Position numbers and translations under genes: made by a program. Below are positions 25,910-33,027 of a stretch of 64,000 bases of DNA, in pieces. Every line of letters begins with the position of its first letter. The stretch's first letter is position 1. The notes under the pieces were generated by a model, which was given only the letters and a program-made list of their open reading frames with translations, had not been told where the DNA came from and did no database searches. Source of the stretch: Amycolatopsis vastitatis (GTDB lineage: Bacteria > Actinomycetota > Actinomycetes > Mycobacteriales > Pseudonocardiaceae); the NCBI RefSeq assembly GCF_002234595.1, contig NZ_NMUL01000069.1, positions 1-64,000 of the forward strand, read 5' to 3'.

Positions 25910-27463
25910 GTGCCTCGTTTTTCTGGGGGAGGCATCGTGCGCGGCGTGGTCGTCGCGCTCGGTGTCTCGATGGCCGTCGCGGCGGGACCGGCGGTCGCGT
26001 CCGCGGCACCCGATTCCATCGACAAGGTGCCGACGCCGCAGCTGAGCTGGACCGACTGTCAGGACGGCTTCCAGTGCGCCAAGGCTTCGGTGCCGCTGGA
26101 CTACGACCGGCCGTCCGGCGCGAAGATCGACCTCGCGCTGATCAAGCTGCCCGCCACCGATCCTGCGCACCGGATCGGCTCGCTGTTCGTCAACTTCGGC
26201 GGCCCCGGCGCGTCCGGCCTGCAGCGGCTGCGGGAACGCGGCAAGTGGCCGTGGCTGTTCTCCGACGAGCTGCGCGCGCGGTTCGACCTGGTCTCGTGGG
26301 ACCCGCGCGGGATCGCCAACAGCGCCGCGGTCCGCTGCTTCGACACCGTGGACGAGCAGCAGGCGTTCTTCGGCTCGTTCCCGGAGATGCCGGGCGACCC
26401 GAGCGGCAACGCGGCCTTCTACGCCAAGTCGAAGGAGCTCGCCGACCGCTGCTCGGCGAAGGCGGGCCCCATCTTGGAGCACGTCTCGACGGCCAACACG
26501 GCCCGTGACCTGGAGATGCTGCGCCGCGCGGTCGGCGACTCGAAGCTGAACTACCACGGCATTTCCTACGGAACCCAGCTCGGGGCGACGTACGCGAACC
26601 TGTTCCCGAACCGGATCCGGGCGATGGTGTTCGACGGCACCATGGACTTCGCCGGCAACTCGACCGGCCAGAACGGCAACGGCAAGAGCGTCCCGCTGGA
26701 CACCCGGCAGGACGTCGCGACCGGCATCGCGCAGACCTTCGAGCAGTTCCTGCGGCTGTGCACGGAAGCGGGCCCGAAGTGCGCGTTCTCTTCCGGTGAC
26801 CCGAAGGCGAAGTGGGCGGCGCTCACGGCGCGCGCCAAGCAGGCCCCGATCGTCAGCGACGGCGAGACGTGGACGTACTCGGGCATCATCAACGCGGCGG
26901 CCGACCTGTCCGACTCGCGGGGCTGGCCGGACATCGCCGCGCTGCTGCAGCGCCTCTACGACGCTCCTCCCGCCGCGGGCCTGCGTACCGCGGCTGCCGT
27001 CGCCGGTGAGCAGTACACCTCGAACCGCACCGAGGCGTTCAACGCCATCCAGTGCAGCGACAGCGACGTGCCCACCGACCCGGCGATCTACAGCCGCTAC
27101 GCCGAGTCGGAAGACCAGCGCGTCCCGTACTTCGGGCGGATCGCGGTGCTGGACATGATGAGCTGCGCGTACTGGAAGGCGAAGGACACCGACCGCTACA
27201 CGGGCCCGTGGAACCGCCCGACGTCGGCGGAGATCCTCGTGCTGAACAACCGCTACGACCCGTCCACCCCGCTGCACGGCGCCCGTGACGGCGCCGCGGA
27301 GCTGGCCCGGGCGCGGGTGTTCGTCACCGAGGGCTACGGGCACTCCTCGATGTACGTGCCGAGCACGTGCACCGAGAAGGTCAAGCGGGACTACCTGATC
27401 TCGGGTACTTTCCCGGCCGCGGGCCAGACCTGCGGGATCGACGCCAGCCCGTTCGCGGGCTGA
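25910..27463 (+). CDS. Secreted alpha/beta hydrolase, tripeptidyl-aminopeptidase-like
   Basis: A 517-residue secreted protein with a GTG start and a signal peptide ending near ASA-AP. It has LFVNFGGPGASGLQRL (oxyanion region), FDLVSWDPRG, the nucleophile elbow HGISYGTQLGATYANLFP and a C-terminal TAP-like segment with ILVLNNRYDPSTPLHGA (acid) and TEGYGHSSM (His). This is the Streptomyces SlpD/TAP type of secreted peptidase. It cleaves short peptides from the N-terminus in known members. It is divergent from the GntR operon, and the last 73 bases overlap the convergent NDH-2 gene. Confidence 0.9.
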   Translation: MPRFSGGGIVRGVVVALGVSMAVAAGPAVASAAPDSIDKVPTPQLSWTDCQDGFQCAKASVPLDYDRPSGAKIDLALIKLPATDPAHRIGSLFVNFGGPGASGLQRLRERGKWPWLFSDELRARFDLVSWDPRGIANSAAVRCFDTVDEQQAFFGSFPEMPGDPSGNAAFYAKSKELADRCSAKAGPILEHVSTANTARDLEMLRRAVGDSKLNYHGISYGTQLGATYANLFPNRIRAMVFDGTMDFAGNSTGQNGNGKSVPLDTRQDVATGIAQTFEQFLRLCTEAGPKCAFSSGDPKAKWAALTARAKQAPIVSDGETWTYSGIINAAADLSDSRGWPDIAALLQRLYDAPPAAGLRTAAAVAGEQYTSNRTEAFNAIQCSDSDVPTDPAIYSRYAESEDQRVPYFGRIAVLDMMSCAYWKAKDTDRYTGPWNRPTSAEILVLNNRYDPSTPLHGARDGAAELARARVFVTEGYGHSSMYVPSTCTEKVKRDYLISGTFPAAGQTCGIDASPFAG

Positions 27464-28851
27464 TCGCCGGGGCGGGCCTCACCGGCGACGGTGAGGCCCG
27501 CCGCCACGACGGCTGGCTCTTCGGGGGTCCGGGTGGCGGAGCCCCCGGCCCGAGGCGAAGCCTCGGATGACACTGCGTCCCGCGGGTGCTGCACCGAAGC
27601 CAGGCTGAGGATGTCGCGGCCGAACAGCGCCTGCGTCAGCCACACCGCGAGGACCCGGGCCTTGCGTTCCCAGGTCGGCACGGCCAGCACGTGGTAACCG
27701 CGGTGCATGAGCCACGCCGGGAGTCCCTTGACGACGAGCTTCCGGTACTGGAAGATCCCGCGCCCCAGGCCGAGGGTCGCGATGGCGCCCAGGCTGTGGT
27801 GGACGTAGTTCTTCGGCTCCCGGCCGCGCAGCGTCGCGATTATGTTGCGGGCCAGCAGCTTTCCCTGCCGGTAGGCGTGCTGGGCGTTGGGCACGGTGCG
27901 CGCGCCCGGGACCGGCGAGGCGAGGTCGGGCACCGCGGCGTCGTCCCCGGCCGCCCAGGCGTCGGCCACGCCCTCGACCCGCAGATCCGGCCGCACGACG
28001 AGGTAGCCGCGCTCGTCGACGGGGAGGTCGGTGTGCCGGCCGACGACGGGGTTGGCACCGTTGCCGGCGGTCCAGACGATCAGCTCCGCGTCGAACTCTT
28101 CGCCGGTCGAGAGCGTCACGTGACCGTTCTTCGCCGACGTCACCAGGGTGTTCAGGTGGACGTGGGCGCCTCGCCGCTCCAGTTCCCGCACCACCCAGCG
28201 GCCCGGCCGGTCGGTGACCTCGGGCAGGATGCGGTCCGACGCCTCGACGAGGTGGAACCGCAGTTCGTCGCGGTGCAGCTCCGGGTAGCGCTCGAGCAAC
28301 GCCGTCGCCAGCGACAGCAGTTCGCCGAAGCCCTCGACACCCGAGAAGCCGCCGCCGACGAAGGCGACGGTGAGCAGCTTCCGTCGTTTCGGGCCTGCGG
28401 GCAGCGCGGCGGCGCGGTCGAAGGCGGTGAGCAGCCGGTCCCGGATCGCGACGGCCTCTTCGACGTGCTTGAGGCCGATGGCCTGCTCGGCGATGCCGGG
28501 CACGGGCAGCGTGCGGGTGACGGCGCCGGCGGTGACGGCGATCAGGTCGTAGCTTCTTTCGAAAGCCTTCCCGTCGGGAGGCTGCACGGTGACGACACGG
28601 TGGGCGTGGTCGATGGCGGTGACCTTCCCGGCGACGATGTGCGTGCGGCGCAGGTGCCGCCGCAGCGACACGGCGGCGTGCCGCGCCTCGACCGAACCGG
28701 CCACGACTTCGGGCAGGAACGGCTGGTAGGTCAGGTAGGGCCGCGGGTCGACGAGGGTGACTTCGGCCTCGCCGCGACGCAGCTTCTTCTCCAGCTTCCA
28801 GGCGGTGTAGAAACCCGCGTAACCACCACCGACGATCAGGATCCGGCGCAT
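27391..28851 (-). CDS. Type II NADH dehydrogenase
   Basis: A 486-residue flavoprotein starting MRRILIVGGGYAGFYTAW. It has the FAD motif GGGYAG, the NADH-binding motif VAFVGGGFSGVEGFGELL near residues 165-185, and VWTAGNGANPV and ADAWAAGDDAAVPD, the second FAD contact. It is membrane-associated and passes electrons from NADH to menaquinone without pumping protons. The core ends near residue 425 (ILSLASVQHPRDAV). The last 60 residues are low-complexity and run over a hairpin and the end of the opposite hydrolase gene. The annotated length may therefore include a poorly conserved tail. Confidence 0.9.
   Translation of the reverse strand: MRRILIVGGGYAGFYTAWKLEKKLRRGEAEVTLVDPRPYLTYQPFLPEVVAGSVEARHAAVSLRRHLRRTHIVAGKVTAIDHAHRVVTVQPPDGKAFERSYDLIAVTAGAVTRTLPVPGIAEQAIGLKHVEEAVAIRDRLLTAFDRAAALPAGPKRRKLLTVAFVGGGFSGVEGFGELLSLATALLERYPELHRDELRFHLVEASDRILPEVTDRPGRWVVRELERRGAHVHLNTLVTSAKNGHVTLSTGEEFDAELIVWTAGNGANPVVGRHTDLPVDERGYLVVRPDLRVEGVADAWAAGDDAAVPDLASPVPGARTVPNAQHAYRQGKLLARNIIATLRGREPKNYVHHSLGAIATLGLGRGIFQYRKLVVKGLPAWLMHRGYHVLAVPTWERKARVLAVWLTQALFGRDILSLASVQHPRDAVSSEASPRAGGSATRTPEEPAVVAAGLTVAGEARPGDQPANGLASIPQVWPAAGKVPEIR
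27471..27502 (+). terminator. Hairpin downstream of TAP-like hydrolase, inside NDH-2 tail
   Basis: A perfect 14-bp stem (GGCGGGCCTCACCG / CGGTGAGGCCCGCC) with a GCGA loop lies eight bases past the hydrolase stop. It also lies within the 3' coding end of the opposite NDH-2 gene. No T-run follows it on the plus strand. Confidence 0.7.
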
Positions 28852-28967
28852 CTCGTCCCCTTTTCTCGCTTCACCCCCTGGACGAGCCGGCGGAGGAAGG
28901 TGTGACCGCGATGCGCGTCACAGCCGGGCCTGGCCGCAGTGGCCGGGTTCACGGCAGAATTCCGCGG

Positions 28968-29543
28968 ATGGCGCACACTGTCCGGCCCTTGGACGCCTCG
29001 ACGTGGGACGCGTTCGCGGAACTCGTGGAGCGCAACAACGGGATCTTCGGCGGCTGCTGGTGCCTCGGGTTCCACCCCGAACGCGGTCAGCGGGGCCCGG
29101 TCCGCCGCGCGATCAAGGAGGAGCGGGTCCGGACGGGCGGCGCGCACGCCGCCCTCGTGCTGGACGAGCACGGCGCCGCGCAGGGGTGGTGCCAGTACGG
29201 CGACCCCGGCGAGCTGCCCGGCATCAAGCACCGGCGCGAGTACGACAAGGACCCGCCGCCCCGGCCGGACTGGCGGATCACCTGCGTCTTCGTCGACAAG
29301 AAGCACCGGGGTCACGGCATCGCCCGCGCGGCGCTGGAAGGGGCCCTCGACCAGATCGCCGGGGCCGGCGGCGGGCTCGTCGAGGCCGTCTCCGAGGTGA
29401 CGGCCGGCCGCGACGCGCCGGCCAGGTTCCTGTTCAGCGCCACGGTGGAGCTGTTCGAGGAGCTCGGCTTCGCCCGCGGGCGCCAGGTCGGCGGGCACGC
29501 GTGGATCGTGAGCCGGGTGGTTCCGGGCCACCCGGTGGGGTGA
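28968..29543 (+). CDS. GNAT-family N-acetyltransferase
   Basis: A protein of about 191 residues starting MAHTVRPLDASTWDAFAELV; an upstream in-frame GTG at 28902 is possible but adds a non-conserved stretch. It carries a GNAT core: VFVDKKHRGHGIARAALEGAL, holding the acetyl-CoA loop (R/Q-x-x-G-x-G/A), and ATVELFEELGFARGR. A Cys/Trp-rich motif GGCWCLGFHP near residues 24-33 is shared by a subset of actinobacterial and fungal GNATs of unknown substrate. It stands alone between the NDH-2 gene (divergent) and the SOS-controlled imuA' gene. Confidence 0.85.
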   Translation: MAHTVRPLDASTWDAFAELVERNNGIFGGCWCLGFHPERGQRGPVRRAIKEERVRTGGAHAALVLDEHGAAQGWCQYGDPGELPGIKHRREYDKDPPPRPDWRITCVFVDKKHRGHGIARAALEGALDQIAGAGGGLVEAVSEVTAGRDAPARFLFSATVELFEELGFARGRQVGGHAWIVSRVVPGHPVG

Positions 29544-29551
29544 CCCCCGGC

Positions 29552-29596
29552 TTGACAGCGCGGCCTTCCGTCTCGCACTATGCGAACAAGTGTTCG
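29552..29596 (+). promoter_or_regulatory. imuA' promoter with LexA (SOS) box
   Basis: A TTGACA -35 (29552-29557) is followed 18 bases later by a weak -10 (CACTAT). Just beyond lies CGAACAAGTGTTCG (29583-29596), a perfect CGAAC-N4-GTTCG palindrome. That is the LexA box of mycobacteria and other actinobacteria. A LexA dimer there would cover the transcription start. It lies about 75 bases before the imuA' GTG. Confidence 0.85.
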
Positions 29597-29669
29597 ATGA
29601 TTGTCCTGGGTTCGCCTGTGGTTCGCGGGTGTCTCCGGTACGAGTACGTGGTGCTGGAGGTGAGCGGTC

Positions 29670-30386
29670 GTGGCGGTGCCGGAGGCGCTGGCCGGGCTGA
29701 CGGCGATCCCCGGCGTCCGCACGGCGTCGCAGCTGCGCGCCCCGGACTGGGGTTCGGGCCCTGATCCGGGCCCGGACGGGTTGCTGGCGGTGCTGCCCGA
29801 GCTGGCGGGGCTCCTGCCCGACGGCGGGCTGCGGCGCGGCACCACGGTGGCGGTGCGCGGGGCGACGTCGCTGGTGCTGGCGCTCCTCGCGGCACCGACC
29901 CGCGAAGGCTCCTGGGCGGCGGTGACGGGACTGCCCGAGCTGGGCCTCGCGGCGGCGGCGGAGCTCGGCGTCGACCTGGAGCGGATCGCCCTGGTGCCCC
30001 ACCCGGGCGCGGAGCTGGTGGCGGTGCTGTCGGCCCTGGTGGACGGCTTCGACCTGGTGGTGCTGGGCCCGTCCCTCGCGGGCGGCGCGCAGCCGCAGCT
30101 CGCCCGCAGGCTGGCCGGCCGGGCCCGCAACCGCGGCACGGTGGTGCTGACGGTCGGCCCCTGGCCGGGCGCAGACCTGGAGCTGACGGTGTCGGACCGC
30201 CGCTGGCACGGCCTCACCCAGGACGGCTACGGGCACTTGAAGGCACGCGACGTGGTGGCGACGAGCCGGGGCCGCGGCGCGGCCGCGCGGCCACTGTCAG
30301 TGCGGCTTCGGCTGCCGGGTCCGGGTGGTGCTGTCGTGGTGGCGGGCGGGCCTTCGGAGCGGTGGCTGGCCGGGGTGGCTGGGTGA
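29670..30386 (+). CDS. imuA': ImuA'-type RecA-like mutasome accessory protein
   Basis: A 238-residue protein with a GTG start. It looks like a truncated RecA core: LLPDGGLRRGTTVAVRGATSLVLALLAAP takes the place of the Walker A region but lacks the Gly-Lys-Thr. Strands GSWAAVTGLPELGL, IALVPHPG and FDLVVLGPSLAGG follow. Mycobacterial ImuA' has the same loss and works with ImuB and DnaE2 in error-prone repair synthesis after DNA damage. Here imuB follows in the same direction, and a LexA box lies upstream, which supports the call strongly. Confidence 0.85.
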   Translation: MAVPEALAGLTAIPGVRTASQLRAPDWGSGPDPGPDGLLAVLPELAGLLPDGGLRRGTTVAVRGATSLVLALLAAPTREGSWAAVTGLPELGLAAAAELGVDLERIALVPHPGAELVAVLSALVDGFDLVVLGPSLAGGAQPQLARRLAGRARNRGTVVLTVGPWPGADLELTVSDRRWHGLTQDGYGHLKARDVVATSRGRGAAARPLSVRLRLPGPGGAVVVAGGPSERWLAGVAG

Positions 30387-30522
30387 GCGGGGTGCTGCCC
30401 GCGGTGAGTGCGGCAGGTGCTGCGCGCCCGAGGTTCGTCGACCGGGACCCATCCCCCCGAACGTCGACCGATTTTCAATGCGCAACACGAGGTCGTTGGT
30501 GCCGACCGGCCTGGGCCGTGAG

Positions 30523-32076
30523 ATGAGCGGCGCTCCACGGTTGCTCGTGCTGTGGTGCCCGGACTGGCCCGTCGTCGCCGCGGGCGCCGCCGCTGGGACT
30601 CCGCCCGCCGCGCCGGCCGCCGTTTTCTCCGGCAACCGCGTTGTTGCCTGCTCCGCCTCCGCGCGCCGCGGCGGGGTCGGGCGGGGGATGCGGCGGCGGG
30701 ATGCGCAGGCGCGGTGCCCGGAACTCGTTGTGCACCAACACGATCCGGACCGCGATGCCCGGCTGTTCGAACCCGTCGCCGCCGCCGTCGAGCGGCAGGC
30801 CGTCGGGGTCGAGGTCGTTCGGCCCGGCGTCGTCGCCGTGCCGGTCGGCGGGGCCGCCGGGTACTTCGGCGGGGAAGCCGCCCTCGCCGAACTGCTCATC
30901 GACGAAGTCGCCGCCCGAGCCGGAGTCGAATGCCAGGTCGGGATCGCCGACGGGCTCTTCGCTGCGACCCTCGCCGCCCGCCGCGCCGCCCTCGTGCCCG
31001 CCGGCGAAGCGGCGAAGTTCCTCGCGCCCCTGCCGGTCACCGAACTGAACCAGCCGGGCGATGACCGTGGCGAGCTCGTCGGCCTCCTGCACCGCCTGGG
31101 CCTGCGCACCCTCGGCGCGTTCGCCGCACTGGCCGAGCGCGACGTCGCGGGCCGGTTCCCCCGCGACGCCATCGTGGCCCACCGGCAGGCGCGCGGCCTG
31201 GCGGAACGGCCCCCGCTCCGCCGCGCCCTCCCGCCGGACCTGACGGTCACCGAGGAGTTCGACCACCCGCTGCACCGCGTCGACGAAGCCGCGTTCGTCG
31301 CGAAGACCCTCGGCGAACGCTTCTTCGCCGGGCTCGCGAACCACGGCCTCGCCTGCACCCGCCTGGCCATCGTCGCCGTCACCGAAGCCGGCGAAGAACG
31401 CGTACGCGTCTGGCGCTGCGCCGAGCCCCTCACCGCCCGCTCGACGGCCGACCGCGTCCGCTGGCAGTGCGAAGGCTGGCTCACCGCCCGCGACCGGCCC
31501 ACCGCCGGCATCGTCCGGCTGCGCCTCGACCCCGAAGAAGTCGTTGGCGGGCAGGCTCTGCAGCTGCAGCTCGGGTCGATGGGCCGCGACGCCGACGCCG
31601 CCGAGCGCGCCGGCCGTGCCCTGGTGCGGATCCAGGGCCTGCTGGGCCCGGACGCGGTCGTCACCCCGCTGCTGGACGGTGGCCGTGGACCCGCCGAGCG
31701 CGTCCGGCTCATCCCGTGGGGCGAGCCGCGTCGTCCCGTCACCGCGGACCGGCCGTGGCCCGGACGGCTGCCCGCGCCGTCGCCGACGGTGTTGTCCCCG
31801 CGGCCGGCCGTCGTGCTCGACGCGGTCGGCGACGTTGTCCGCTGCAGCGCGCGTGGTGAACTCGGTTATCCGCCTGCTTTCGTTGCCGTTGACGGTGGTC
31901 CGTCGCTGCGTGTTCTCGGCTCGGCTGGTCCTTGGGTCTTGCGTCCGGCTCTTCCTTCGCGTCGTGAGCCGCTTCTTGTTCGGATCCAGGTTGTCTTGGA
32001 CGGGGGTATCGCGTTGTTGCTCAAGGCTTTTGTCGGTGATGATCCACAGTGGACTGTTGAGGGCAGTTATGATTGA
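30523..32076 (+). CDS. imuB: ImuB, catalytically inactive Y-family polymerase-like protein
   Basis: About 517 residues from the ATG at 30523 (MSGAPRLLVLWCPDWPVVAA). The CPDWP motif replaces the catalytic Asp motif of active Y-family polymerases, the mark of ImuB. The thumb region has LLHRLGLRTLGAFAALAERDVAGRFP, and QALQLQLGS (around residue 345) may be a degenerate clamp-binding motif. ImuB bridges the beta clamp, ImuA' and DnaE2. The last 75 codons (from about 31852) switch to T-ending codons, and the C-terminus (LLLKAFVGDDPQWTVEGSYD) lacks the usual W-W-containing ending. The 3' end may therefore have been replaced. The start is less certain than the frame. Confidence 0.85.
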   Translation: MSGAPRLLVLWCPDWPVVAAGAAAGTPPAAPAAVFSGNRVVACSASARRGGVGRGMRRRDAQARCPELVVHQHDPDRDARLFEPVAAAVERQAVGVEVVRPGVVAVPVGGAAGYFGGEAALAELLIDEVAARAGVECQVGIADGLFAATLAARRAALVPAGEAAKFLAPLPVTELNQPGDDRGELVGLLHRLGLRTLGAFAALAERDVAGRFPRDAIVAHRQARGLAERPPLRRALPPDLTVTEEFDHPLHRVDEAAFVAKTLGERFFAGLANHGLACTRLAIVAVTEAGEERVRVWRCAEPLTARSTADRVRWQCEGWLTARDRPTAGIVRLRLDPEEVVGGQALQLQLGSMGRDADAAERAGRALVRIQGLLGPDAVVTPLLDGGRGPAERVRLIPWGEPRRPVTADRPWPGRLPAPSPTVLSPRPAVVLDAVGDVVRCSARGELGYPPAFVAVDGGPSLRVLGSAGPWVLRPALPSRREPLLVRIQVVLDGGIALLLKAFVGDDPQWTVEGSYD

Positions 32077-32199
32077 GACTTTCAAGATACGGCTTCGCCG
32101 TGCCGCCTTTCTCGTGGGGTGTTCCGCCGCTGTGACAGTTGGGTTTATCGCTACCTGTTCGTGTGATGACAGGTGTTCGATTGCCGGTAATCTTGAGTT
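32077..32199. other. AT-richer spacer between imuB and 13E12 remnant
   Basis: This spacer has clearly lower GC than its surroundings. It contains ACCTGT/ACAGGT arms at 32154-32175 and a GTTCGA half-site that could be a decayed LexA box. No gene is seen. Confidence 0.4.
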
Positions 32200-32663
32200 A
32201 TGACCGAACACGCGCTCTGGCAGTCTGATGCGGTGGCCCTGGCCGACCGTATCGGTGCGCTGTTCGCGTGCATCCGGTCCGCCGAAGCCGAACTGGGCGC
32301 GCTGCTGGTCGAGATCGAGCAGCGGGGTGTGCTGGAGCTGTTCGGCTACCGGTCTGTGCCCCGGTTGCTGGAGCATCTCGCGGATGTCCCGAAGTCTTCG
32401 GCTGAGCGGATGGTGAAGCGGGCGCGGGCGGTCAACCCCGGCCTGAGCCTGGATGGCACTCCGATTCCGGCCCTGGCGGCCGCCACGGGGGTGGTGGCCC
32501 GGTCGGGATGTGCGCCCACCACCACCGGCTGCTGCACCGCTCAGGATGGCAAGTCCGTATCCCCACCGACGGCCTCCCCGAATTCCTCCCACCAGCCTTC
32601 CTGGACAAACAGCGAAAACCGAGGCGCAACAACCTGCACCAACCCTTGCCCTTCGCGGCATAA
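32200..32663 (+). pseudogene. Decayed 13E12/DUF222 HNH endonuclease gene
   Basis: The ATG at 32200 begins a normal DUF222 N-terminus (ADRIGALFACIRSAEAELGALLVEIEQRG-type pattern, then YRSVPRLLEHLADVPKSSAERMVKRARA) for about 97 residues. After GTPIPALAAATGVVA the sequence jumps, in another frame, to the end of an HNH domain: CAHHHRLLHRSGWQVRIPTD and then GLPEFLPPAFLDKQRKPRRN, ending at TAA 32661-32663. Some 250 internal residues are missing and the two parts are out of frame. 13E12 genes are typical repeated, mobile HNH genes of actinobacteria. The remnant cannot give an active nuclease. Confidence 0.85.
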
Positions 32664-33027
32664 CCACAGCATGGGACAGGCCCGCAGCCACACGGCTACG
32701 GGCCCACACCCACACGCGCCAACGCCGGACCGACTCACCCAAGGATCCGCACTGCCACCGGCGAAGAGACTCCAACACCGCTCACCGTCGGTGACGTGGA
32801 AGGCGATGACCAGGAATTCGGCTGTACCCGCGAGATCTTCCCGGCGGTGACGACCGTGGTCACCAACCCTCGCAGCCACCCGAAAGTGTGAGAAGGCCGC
32901 GCCCCATGAACACCCATTGTGCCGTGAATTCCCCGAACGAGAGGCGGCCATCAGACTTCCGGCCGATCGACGCTGCCCCCGACCACCATCTATACCTGGG
33001 AATTCGCTGTCCGGAAAGGAAGTCGCC
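32664..33027. other. Intergenic region before decarboxylase gene
   Basis: About 360 bases hold the hairpin above, a TATACC -10-like word near 32991 and no convincing gene. The frame before the decarboxylase GTG is open back to 32917 but encodes Arg/Pro-rich sequence unlike the family. Base composition is close to the window average. Confidence 0.5.
32679..32704. terminator. Hairpin after 13E12 remnant
   Basis: GGCCCGCAGCC and GGCTACGGGCC pair over 11 positions with one mismatch around an ACAC loop, 15 bases past the remnant stop. It is probably the terminator of the original gene. Confidence 0.6.

Noticed and set aside
32154..32190. LexA box before the 13E12 remnant
   Set aside because: Only one half-site (GTTCGA) is good; the other arm does not match, so the site is at best decayed.
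32664..33027. Small gene between the HNH remnant and the decarboxylase
   Set aside because: Open frames here are short, Arg/Pro/His-rich and without ribosome sites or homology that I can recognise.
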